Source of the DNA: Desulfovibrio sp.
GTDB taxonomy: Bacteria; Desulfobacterota; Desulfovibrionia; Desulfovibrionales; Desulfovibrionaceae
Reading direction: 5' to 3'
Assembly (NCBI GenBank): GCA_031270875.1
Contig: JAISXC010000294.1
Span: forward strand, 1-6,073
DNA: 6,073 nucleotides
Positions 1-5,162 of this stretch are shown here, in pieces. Both the position numbers and the translations under genes were made by a program. Each line of letters opens with the position of its first letter. Within the stretch, counting starts at the first letter, position 1. The notes beneath the pieces were generated by a model. The model made no database searches. It was given only the letters and a program-made list of their open reading frames with translations, and was not told the DNA's origin.

Positions 1-58
1 AAAGGAGAGGTTCCAGAATTGCCCACTGTTCATCAGTTAACCTTTGATATTTGCTCAT
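1..58 (-). CDS. IS5-family transposase, N-terminus only
   Basis: Reading the minus strand from the ATG at 58 gives MSKYQRLTDEQWAILEPLL before the window ends. The L-T-D-E-Q-W-x-x-L/I-E-P-L-L pattern is the hallmark N-terminus of short IS5-family transposases (the DUF4096 domain, often the first of two overlapping frames), a DNA-binding segment preceding a DDE catalytic domain. Only 19 residues are visible, so the catalytic part and any programmed frameshift cannot be assessed. The gene points away from the methyltransferase remnant, as expected if the element inserted into that gene. The family call is good; the subgroup is not resolved. Confidence 0.75.
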   Translation of the reverse strand, partial: MSKYQRLTDEQWAILEPLL

Positions 59-94
59 GAAATTCGATTACACGATTTTCATGACTTTTTCTAG
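1..94 (-). mobile_element. End of an IS5-type insertion sequence (partial)
   Basis: Bases 1-58 encode the start of a transposase on the minus strand, and the following 30-40 bases would be the untranslated end and terminal inverted repeat of the element. The outer boundary is placed near 94 because the interrupted methyltransferase frame is open only from base 95; an in-frame TAG at 92-94 precedes it. CTAG at 91-94 might be part of the target or of the element end. The other end of the element is outside the window, so neither the inverted repeat nor a target duplication can be confirmed. Confidence 0.6.
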
Positions 95-598
95 AATTAT
101 GAAATGACTTCTAATAAAAATGAACTACAGAAATTCTATTTAAATGGAACGCTATCTACTTTTGATGAAGAGACGGTAAACAGGATCGGCAGAGAGCTTT
201 ACACTGAAATATCTTTGGAAACACGCACACTTAATGATATTCTTTCCAGGCATGATATACATGATATTCACTTTCTGAAGATTGATGCGGAAAAGCATGA
301 ACAATATGTTTTGGAGGGATTTGATCTTAAAAAATACCTACCCTGGATTTTGTGCATTGAGGCGACACTCCCCAAGACGCGCATAGAATGCCACAATGAA
401 TGGGAGCAGTACGTGTTAGAATCTGGATATACTTTTGTAACGAAATTTTCCGCAAACAGATATTATCTTGCTAACAAATACAAAAAGGAGCTTATGGAGA
501 ATTTTATCGCTAAACCTTGTGTCTATTTTATGAGACGCCCATTCATTAATTATCTTAAGAAGGTCTTTTTATGGCAAAATATCCCTTTTTTTAAATGA
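95..598 (+). pseudogene. FkbM-family methyltransferase, 5'-truncated by an IS
   Basis: The frame is open from base 95 to the TGA at 596-598. Numbering from the ATG at 104, it shows the C-terminal half of an FkbM-type SAM-dependent O-methyltransferase. The segment around residues 50-80 matches the family core: T-L-N-D-I-L, then F-L-K-I-D-A-E-K-H-E, then V-L-E-G-F-D. It is followed by P-W-I-L-C-I-E-A-T and a region typical of the family (G-Y-x-F-V, N-R-Y-Y). Full-length members are usually around 240-280 residues, so the N-terminal SAM-binding glycine motif is missing. The ATG at 104 has no recognisable ribosome-binding site and is probably an internal Met codon. One oddity is Lys in the usual E-G-H-E position (here E-K-H-E). 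The DNA is AT-rich, about one third GC by eye, unlike everything downstream. FkbM proteins are often found in glycan clusters, which fits the Stealth genes that follow. The remnant is most likely non-functional. Confidence 0.8.
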
Positions 599-650
599 GG
601 ACGCACAGTAAGGATACGTTATTCGCAGACAGACAGAGAAAATTCTTTCC

Positions 651-659
651 TGTTATAAC
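651..659 (+). promoter_or_regulatory. Possible extended -10 promoter element
   Basis: TGTTATAAC fits an extended -10 element (TG-n-TATAAC, one mismatch to TGnTATAAT). It lies 45 bases before the ATG at 704, in the 105-base gap between the methyltransferase remnant and the first GC-rich gene. No good -35 hexamer is present at 16-18 bases upstream, which extended -10 promoters can tolerate. The rest of the gap (599-703) shows no convincing hairpin terminator or small gene. Confidence 0.3.
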
Positions 660-703
660 ACCGAATCGTTACAACTACAGTAAAGGAAATTCAACAATAC
701 GCA

Positions 704-1330
704 ATGCTCCGCAAGCTTATCTCCCGCATGCGCAAATCAATGTCTGGTCCTTCCGACCCCTTCACCCACTGCGCCTCCTGTGGGGAGCTGCCCGCGCCGC
801 CCGGCAATCGCCTCTGCGTTTCCATTCCGCCGGACTGGACGGCGGACGCAGTGCTGCTGTGCGGCGGCGGAGAGGCGGGTAGCGCGGCGGACGCTGCCTC
901 CCTGCGCGCCGCCATGCCCTGGCTACGCCGTATCCACGTAGAGGCGGGCGCGGACGGAACAGACTACCCGGACTGGACGCCGGACCTCATCATGATGCCG
1001 GACGGGATCACCGAAGCGGACCTGCCCGGCCTGGAGTCCCTGGCCGAATATTTTATTGTTTTCCGCCCCGGTCGCTTGCCTGCAAATCCGCTCCTGCCCG
1101 CGGATTTCTTCACGCCCAACGGCATCCCGCTGCTCTTTGTCCAGCCAGGGGATGGGGATGCGTCCGGCCCGCCGGTCTTTTTGCCCGGCCCCTTCTGCCG
1201 CACAAAAAGCCTCGCGCGGCTGTTCGCGGAATCGACGGAAATCCAGCCCGCGCTGGACGAATACGCGGAGGTCTTCGCCCGCTGGGCCTATGCGGAGCAG
1301 CACGCCATACTTGCGCTCTGTCCGTTCTGA
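704..1330 (+). CDS. Stealth-like protein lacking catalytic motifs (uncharacterised)
   Basis: A 208-residue protein I do not recognise by itself. The ATG at 704 is the only good upstream start; an AAAGGA at 682-687 is 16 bases away, which is long, and Met9 (base 728) or Met13 are alternatives. It has no signal peptide or membrane segment. Compared by eye with the Stealth protein encoded just downstream, several blocks line up in the same order: C-x-x-C-G near the N-terminus; P-W-L-R-R-I-H versus P-W-V-R-R-V-H; P-D-W then P-D-L; P-G-L then A-E-Y-F-I-V-F versus A-E-H-Y-I-Y-F; and D-F-F-T-P-N-G-I-P-L-L-F versus D-F-F-A-S-N-G-L-P-F-L-F. The Stealth T-W-V-D-G-D-D and N-D-D motifs are replaced, and the region corresponding to the last conserved Stealth blocks is absent. 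It is therefore likely a diverged, catalytically dead paralogue or partner. Its stop lies 10 bases before the Stealth start, so the two are probably cotranscribed. The relationship is an inference from manual alignment. Confidence 0.65.
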   Translation: MLRKLISRMRKSMSGPSDPFTHCASCGELPAPPGNRLCVSIPPDWTADAVLLCGGGEAGSAADAASLRAAMPWLRRIHVEAGADGTDYPDWTPDLIMMPDGITEADLPGLESLAEYFIVFRPGRLPANPLLPADFFTPNGIPLLFVQPGDGDASGPPVFLPGPFCRTKSLARLFAESTEIQPALDEYAEVFARWAYAEQHAILALCPF

Positions 1331-1336
1331 GAGGGG
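1330..1336 (+). promoter_or_regulatory. Ribosome-binding site fixing the Stealth gene start
   Basis: AGAGGGG ends 4 bases before the ATG at 1341 and overlaps the stop codon of the preceding gene by one base. It supports ATG 1341 over in-frame codons further upstream, which would overlap the previous gene extensively and add residues with no family resemblance. Confidence 0.6.
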
Positions 1337-1340
1337 ACGC

Positions 1341-2528
1341 ATGCGGATTCTTTCCCTGTTTTCCGGCATCGCGAACTGCGCCCGCTGCGGGCTGCACTTT
1401 CCCACGCCTTCGCGCCGCGCCGCGCTCCCGTCGCCGAACTTTCCCATTGATGTCGTGTACACTTGGGTGGACGGGGATGATCCCCGCCACCTTACCAAAC
1501 GCACACTTCACCTGCCGCCGGACAGCCTGGAGCAGAGCGCGGGAGCGAACCTGTTTCGAGACAACCGGGAATTGCTGTATTCCCTGCGTTCACTGGCCGA
1601 ATACGCGCCCTGGGTGCGGCGCGTGCATCTGGTCACGGACGGGCAGAGGCCGGACTGGCTGAGCAAACATCCCGACCTCGCTGTCGTGGACCATGCGGAA
1701 ATTATCCCCCGGCAATACCTGCCCACCTTCAACAGCCACGTCATTGAGGCATACCTGCACCGCATCCCCGGTCTGGCGGAGCACTACATCTATTTCAACG
1801 ACGATTTTTTTCTGACGGCCCCGGCTGGGGCGGGAGACTTTTTCGCCTCCAACGGCCTGCCCTTCCTGTTTACGGACTGGCGCGCGAGCCGCCGCGACGG
1901 CTATGTGCGCACTCTGAGCCCGCACGCCTGCTCGTACTGGAATACACTTGCGGAGTTGGCGAAACGCGGCGCGCCCTCCGTGCCGGACGTCATCACGGCG
2001 CACGCGCCCTGTCCGCAAACCAAAAGCAACGCGGAAGACGCCTTCAGCTTTTTCGCGGACGCCATAACGGGCTTTTCCGGCAACAGATTTCGCACGGGCG
2101 CGAATGAGGCTTTCAGCTTTTTCGCGAATGTCATCGCGGGATTTTCCGGCAACGGGTCCCGCGCCGACGGCGAAATGGCCTTTTACTGCCATGCCGCGAG
2201 CCTGTGGGCCTGGGTCTTCAAACGGGCCGTGCCTTGCGACGTGCCCTGGTGGTACGTCAACGTGAAACGGCGCGACAGAAGGCGGCTCTATGCCAGCCTG
2301 CTCGCCCGTACCGCGGAAGACCGCGCGCCGCTGTTTCTGTGCCTGAACGACGTGCCGGCAAAGGGCCGGAGGTGGTTCTGGCGCCGGCAGCTCGCCGCGT
2401 TTCTGGCAAAACGCTGGCCCGCGCCCTCGCCCTTCGAGACGCGGGAAACAGTCACTGTTTGCCGCAGGCGGAACCGGACTTCCTCACCGCCCGCAGGCGG
2501 TCGAGACTCAGAAAAACCACGGGGGTAA
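1341..2528 (+). CDS. Stealth-family sugar-phosphate transferase (capsule/exopolysaccharide type)
   Basis: The 395-residue product has the Stealth layout. Conserved region 1 is at residues 36-48 (I-D-V-V-Y-T-W-V-D-G-D-D-P). Region 2 runs about 70-160: F-R-D-N-R-E-L-L-Y-S-L-R-S, then P-W-V-R-R-V-H-L-V-T-D-G, ending in Y-I-Y-F-N-D-D-F-F-L with N-D-D at 153-155. Region 4 is recognisable as F-L-C-L-N-D at 332-337. Region 3 probably includes the A-H-A-P segment near 220, but is disturbed by an internal duplication. Characterised members transfer hexose-1-phosphate from nucleotide sugars to build phosphodiester-linked capsular polymers; the substrate here cannot be read from sequence. No signal peptide or membrane segment is evident, so a cytoplasmic role is expected. 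An N-terminal C-x-x-C at residues 13-16 precedes region 1. The C-terminal ~25 residues are basic and look low in conservation. It follows a probable Stealth-like paralogue and faces uvrC tail to tail. Confidence 0.9.
   Translation: MRILSLFSGIANCARCGLHFPTPSRRAALPSPNFPIDVVYTWVDGDDPRHLTKRTLHLPPDSLEQSAGANLFRDNRELLYSLRSLAEYAPWVRRVHLVTDGQRPDWLSKHPDLAVVDHAEIIPRQYLPTFNSHVIEAYLHRIPGLAEHYIYFNDDFFLTAPAGAGDFFASNGLPFLFTDWRASRRDGYVRTLSPHACSYWNTLAELAKRGAPSVPDVITAHAPCPQTKSNAEDAFSFFADAITGFSGNRFRTGANEAFSFFANVIAGFSGNGSRADGEMAFYCHAASLWAWVFKRAVPCDVPWWYVNVKRRDRRRLYASLLARTAEDRAPLFLCLNDVPAKGRRWFWRRQLAAFLAKRWPAPSPFETRETVTVCRRRNRTSSPPAGGRDSEKPRG
2040..2177 (+). repeat. 69-bp tandem duplication inside the Stealth gene
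   Basis: Two adjacent 69-base units (2040-2108 and 2109-2177) encode residues 234-256 and 257-279. Both begin A-F-S-F-F-A and share G-F-S-G-N; I count 13 of 23 identical residues. Over the first 15 codons 38 of 45 bases match, while the rest of each unit has diverged. The unit length is a multiple of three, so the frame is kept. It sits between conserved regions 2 and 4 of the protein. Confidence 0.85.
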
Positions 2529-2558
2529 AAAAGTGTGACATTTTAAACCTGCTCTGGC

Positions 2559-4391
2559 TCACAATTGCAGTGTTCCGAGCTTTTTCAGCAGTTCTCCGGC
2601 CCTTGCCCTGCCGATGCCGGGCACCGTCAGCAGTTCTTCCACGCTGGCGGCGCGCATGGCCTCAATATTCGCGAATTTCTCCCACAGCAGGCGCGCCGTG
2701 GCCGGGCCTATGCCGGGCAGACGCATGAGTTCGCCGGCGAGCGCTGTGCTGCGGTGGGCCCTGCGGTGCCGGCCTATGACAAAACGGTGCGCCGTATCGC
2801 GGATGTGCTGTAAAAAAAGCAGTTCCGGAGCACCCTCGCGCAGGGGCAGTGGATTGGCCCGGCCGGGGATAAAAATTCTGTCGCCCACATTGCCGGCCCG
2901 CCGATCAGCCCTGCCCTCCCCGTCTCTGGCCTTTGCAATGGCCGCCACCGGAAAAAGGGATTCCCCTTCCGCCGCGGACAGCGCCCGCTGCACGGCGGCA
3001 AGCTGGCCGCGCCCGCCGTCGACCAGCAGAAGTTCCGGCCAGGGCGGGCCGCTTTTGAGCCGCCGTTCTGTCCAGGCGTACAGAGCGGCATAGTCATCCC
3101 CGCTGTCAGGCGCGGCATAAACGCGGTACTGCCCCGGCACCGGCCGCTCATCCTCGAAAACGACAAGCCCCGCCCTGGTTTCGCGCCCTCCGGTATGGGA
3201 AATGTCCACGCATTCGATACGCCGGGGAGGAGCCGGCAAATGCAGCTCTTGGGCAAGCATGTCCGTGAGGGAGCATTTTTGCCTGAGACGGGCCTCTTCC
3301 CGCGCGTTGGCCGCGGCAATATCCACAAGCCGGTTGTCCCGCGCGTTCTGCGGCGCCACAATGCGCACCGCGCCGCCCCGCTTTTCGCTCAGCGCCTCCT
3401 CCATTATCTCCCGTTCCGACACGGGATCCTCAGCCGCGTCCGACGGCGGAAACCAGGGCAAAAGCACCCGCTCGGGCGGAGGAAACGTCGCGTAAAACTG
3501 GCTTATGAAAGACCAGAGCAACTCCGGCGCGTCCTCAAAATCAAGGCCGCTGAAATAATACCCCCTGCCGTCCGTCACCGCGCCGCCCCGCACAAAGGCA
3601 ATGCCGACGGCAAGCCCTTTTTCCGAAGGAAACAGCCCCACCGCGTCCATGTCGCCTCCGCCGGGAATAATGGCGGCCTGGCGCTCCACCGTACGCTCCA
3701 CGGCCTGAATCTGATCCCTCAGGAGCGCCGCTTTTTCAAATTCCAGAACCTCGGCGGCGCTCCCCATATCCTCGCGCAGACGCGAGAGCAGCGCTTCCGC
3801 GCGGCCTTCCAGCAATTCACAGACCTTGCGCACCGTCTGTTGATAATCCTCGGGGGATATCAGCCCCATGCAGGGAGCGGGGCATTGGCCCATGTGATGG
3901 TACAGGCAGGGCCGCACACGGTTTTTCATGGCCCTGTCCGAGCAGCGGCGCAGACCGAAGGCCTTGTGCAGAAGTTTCCAGGTTTCGCGGGCCGAAAGGG
4001 CTGAGGTGAAAGGGCCGAACAGACGCGCGCCGTCACGGCGCGCCTTGCGCACGATTTCCAGGCGCGGGAAGGGGTGTTTCATGTTGAGCCGGAAAAGGAC
4101 GTACTGCTTGTCGTCGCGCAGGACGATGTTGTAGCGCGGACGGTGTTTTTTGATGAGGCTCGCCTCAAGAAGCAGGGCTTCCTTTTCCGTGGTGGTGGCG
4201 ATAATGTCCAGACCGCGCGCATGACCCAGCATGGCCCGGGTTTTCGCCGTCTGACGCTCGACGTGAAAATAGGAGAGAACGCGGCGGCGCAATACGCGCC
4301 CCTTGCCCACGTAGATGACGCGGCCGCACTCGTCCTTGTACAGATAAACGCCGGGGGCGAGGGGAAGGCTCTGCGGTTCCGGTTTTTCCAA
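2559..4391 (-). CDS. uvrC: Excinuclease ABC subunit C (UvrC)
   Basis: UvrC is the dual-incision nuclease of nucleotide excision repair; it acts on the UvrB-DNA complex and cuts on both sides of a lesion. The 610-residue product is a normal length. In order it shows a GIY-YIG nuclease domain (G14-V-Y, Y27-V-G, Arg cluster 35-37, likely catalytic Glu76 in A-L-L-L-E); four cysteines at about 150, 162, 170 and 174 (the last three in R-P-C-x7-C-P-A-P-C), the pattern linked to the Fe-S cluster described in UvrC; a UvrB-interacting UVR segment at about 198-233; and an RNase H-like second nuclease with Asp396 (V-D-I-S-H), Asp432/433 (G-D-D-Y-A-A), Asp458 (L-V-D-G-G) and His536. Two helix-hairpin-helix motifs (L-P-G-I-G, V-P-G-I-G) lie in the last ~55 residues. 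The start is TTG at 4391, since the conserved P-G-V-Y begins at residue 13 and GGAGGA (4402-4407) lies 10 bases upstream. It is the third gene of a minus-strand cluster, 42 bases after the preceding gene. Confidence 0.97.
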   Translation of the reverse strand: MEKPEPQSLPLAPGVYLYKDECGRVIYVGKGRVLRRRVLSYFHVERQTAKTRAMLGHARGLDIIATTTEKEALLLEASLIKKHRPRYNIVLRDDKQYVLFRLNMKHPFPRLEIVRKARRDGARLFGPFTSALSARETWKLLHKAFGLRRCSDRAMKNRVRPCLYHHMGQCPAPCMGLISPEDYQQTVRKVCELLEGRAEALLSRLREDMGSAAEVLEFEKAALLRDQIQAVERTVERQAAIIPGGGDMDAVGLFPSEKGLAVGIAFVRGGAVTDGRGYYFSGLDFEDAPELLWSFISQFYATFPPPERVLLPWFPPSDAAEDPVSEREIMEEALSEKRGGAVRIVAPQNARDNRLVDIAAANAREEARLRQKCSLTDMLAQELHLPAPPRRIECVDISHTGGRETRAGLVVFEDERPVPGQYRVYAAPDSGDDYAALYAWTERRLKSGPPWPELLLVDGGRGQLAAVQRALSAAEGESLFPVAAIAKARDGEGRADRRAGNVGDRIFIPGRANPLPLREGAPELLFLQHIRDTAHRFVIGRHRRAHRSTALAGELMRLPGIGPATARLLWEKFANIEAMRAASVEELLTVPGIGRARAGELLKKLGTLQL

Positions 4392-4433
4392 CGAGGCTGA
4401 ATCCTCCGGCTTTTTCCGGGCAATCCGGCGCCG

Positions 4434-4724
4434 TCAATTCTCTATCCAGCCCCGGAGGGCGTCCACAATTTTACGGGCCTGCTCCACGCTGGAAATGGTG
4501 AACCTGGACTGCCTGCGGTATTCTCCTCCGGTCTTCCTGTAACGCGCGATAACGTATTTGTCCGGTCCGTAGTCATCGCTTTCCGGACGCCATTCCCGAT
4601 AGCGAAAGAGAATCGTCGTCCATGCCCCCCGGCTGAGAATGACCTTGTCGGTCTCGCTGACGAGCGTCCGTCCGTCTTCCTCGTAGTGCACCGTTATGTC
4701 GTCAATGGATGCGAACAAGGTCAA
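4434..4724 (-). CDS. Small uncharacterised protein, PC4-like in appearance
   Basis: The protein is 94-96 residues long. The TTG at 4724 overlaps the TGA of the preceding gene (TTGA, 4721-4724), implying translational coupling. A second in-frame TTG at 4718 has GGGGA (4726-4730) at an ideal 7-base distance and may be the true start. The sequence is strongly charged, without membrane segments or signal peptide. Its predicted layout is a series of strands (W-T-T-I-L-F-R-Y-R-E-W; K-Y-V-I-A-R-Y-R-K; F-T-I-S) followed by a C-terminal helix (V-E-Q-A-R-K-I-V-D-A-L). This resembles the four-strand-plus-helix plan of PC4/p15-type single-stranded nucleic-acid-binding proteins, with many basic and aromatic residues on the strands. 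That similarity is an impression, not a proven homology. Its position immediately before uvrC makes a DNA-related role attractive but unproven. Confidence 0.8.
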   Translation of the reverse strand: MTLFASIDDITVHYEEDGRTLVSETDKVILSRGAWTTILFRYREWRPESDDYGPDKYVIARYRKTGGEYRRQSRFTISSVEQARKIVDALRGWIEN

Positions 4725-4951
4725 ATCCCCGTGTAGTTGGCCAGTACTCCGCGAACATCTTCCGGCAGGGGGACGGGCTTGATCTGCATATTCGCCGGAG
4801 ACGGGCCGTAATAGTTCATTCTGGTTTTGGCCATTTCCGTAAAGGCCATCAGGGTTTCCGCCATGGTCAGTTCCTGGCCGCCGGCCAGTTTGCGTCCCAG
4901 CATGCCCAACACGATATTTGCACCGGTAATCGGTCCGATCTGATCCACCAT
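4721..4951 (-). CDS. Conserved-looking small protein of unknown function
   Basis: A 76-residue product beginning M-V-D-Q-I-G-P-I-T-G. The ATG at 4951 is chosen because AAGGAG (4959-4964) lies 7 bases upstream; a longer in-frame reading to 5059 would start inside the palindromic leader without a ribosome-binding site. The sequence has a glycine-containing, moderately hydrophobic first third (G-A-N-I-V-L-G-M-L-G-R), a helical middle rich in Met and Ala (T-M-A-E-T-L-M-A-F-T-E-M-A), and a Pro-rich end ending in N-Y-T-G-I. I recognise no family, and no transmembrane segment is convincing. It is the first gene of the cluster leading to uvrC and overlaps the next gene by 4 bases. Confidence 0.75.
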   Translation of the reverse strand: MVDQIGPITGANIVLGMLGRKLAGGQELTMAETLMAFTEMAKTRMNYYGPSPANMQIKPVPLPEDVRGVLANYTGI

Positions 4952-4958
4952 GTCCGCG

Positions 4959-4964
4959 CTCCTT
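4959..4964 (-). promoter_or_regulatory. Ribosome-binding site fixing the 76-residue protein start
   Basis: AAGGAG on the minus strand, 7 bases before the ATG at 4951. It is the best Shine-Dalgarno match in this leader and decides against the longer reading that begins at 5059. Confidence 0.7.
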
Positions 4965-4980
4965 AGCCGTCCTGAAAACT

Positions 4981-5014
4981 GGAATGTTCCGATTCTATCG
5001 GATAAATTCCGGAA
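4981..5014 (-). promoter_or_regulatory. Possible promoter with overlapping palindromes before the uvrC cluster
   Basis: On the minus strand TAGAAT (4992-4997) is a five-of-six match to a -10 box, about 40 bases upstream of the ATG at 4951. It lies inside the inverted repeat TCCGAT-TCT-ATCGGA (4988-5002). Two further small palindromes flank it: GGAATGTTCC (4981-4990, GGAA/TTCC arms) and TTCCGGAA (5007-5014). No good -35 box is found at standard spacing, which suits an activator-dependent promoter or means this is not one. Repressor binding over the -10 is possible but inferred. Confidence 0.3.
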
Positions 5015-5055
5015 AAGTTTAGAGTGGATTGCCATTAAAAATGCGCAATTCGCCC

Positions 5056-5080
5056 GCAAGGATTGCCTGCAAATCCTTGC
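5056..5080 (-). terminator. Stem-loop downstream of livF (9-bp perfect stem)
   Basis: GCAAGGATT (5056-5064) and AATCCTTGC (5072-5080) form a perfect 9-base-pair stem with a 7-base loop. On the minus strand, downstream of livF, it is followed by a T run (GCATTTTT, around 5038-5045), but about 10 bases after the stem rather than directly, so it is not a textbook intrinsic terminator. It may help to end or protect the liv transcript. Confidence 0.45.
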
Positions 5081-5083
5081 CGC

Positions 5084-5128
5084 GAGATGCGCTCAGGCGG
5101 GCTTTGTCCGCCGTTAAAAGCGCATCTC
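5084..5128 (-). terminator. Two-tier stem-loop downstream of livF
   Basis: GAGATGCGCT (5084-5093) pairs perfectly with AGCGCATCTC (5119-5128), and inside it GGCGG (5096-5100) pairs with CCGCC (5108-5112) around a 7-base loop. It begins 35 bases after the livF stop codon on the minus strand and is followed at once by a second hairpin. No T run directly follows, so a role in 3'-end protection, attenuation or Rho-related termination is as likely as intrinsic termination. Confidence 0.45.
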
Positions 5129-5162
5129 AAGCGTAATCTGCTCCGGAAGGCGGCTGAAGGAT

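Noticed and set aside
595..882. Plus-strand open frame beginning ATGAGGACGC at 595
   Set aside because: It crosses the composition boundary, overlaps the better-supported gene at 704 and gives an Arg/Pro-rich translation typical of a GC-rich shadow frame.
1056..1340. Upstream in-frame extension of the Stealth gene
   Set aside because: It would overlap the preceding gene by about 275 bases, has no family resemblance, and a good ribosome-binding site precedes ATG 1341.
2527..2563. Weak hairpin after uvrC (TGTGA/TCACA with six T residues following on the minus strand)
   Set aside because: The stem is only 5 bp, includes the stop codon, and has a 20-base loop. It may contribute to termination between the convergent genes but is too weak to annotate.
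3195..4004. Long plus-strand open frame (269 codons) opposite uvrC
   Set aside because: It lies wholly antisense to a clear uvrC, with translation rich in Arg, His and Pro and no recognisable domain; a shadow of GC-rich codon use.
4952..5059. N-terminal extension of the 76-residue protein to 112 residues
   Set aside because: It would translate through the palindromic leader, has no ribosome-binding site, and AAGGAG precedes ATG 4951.
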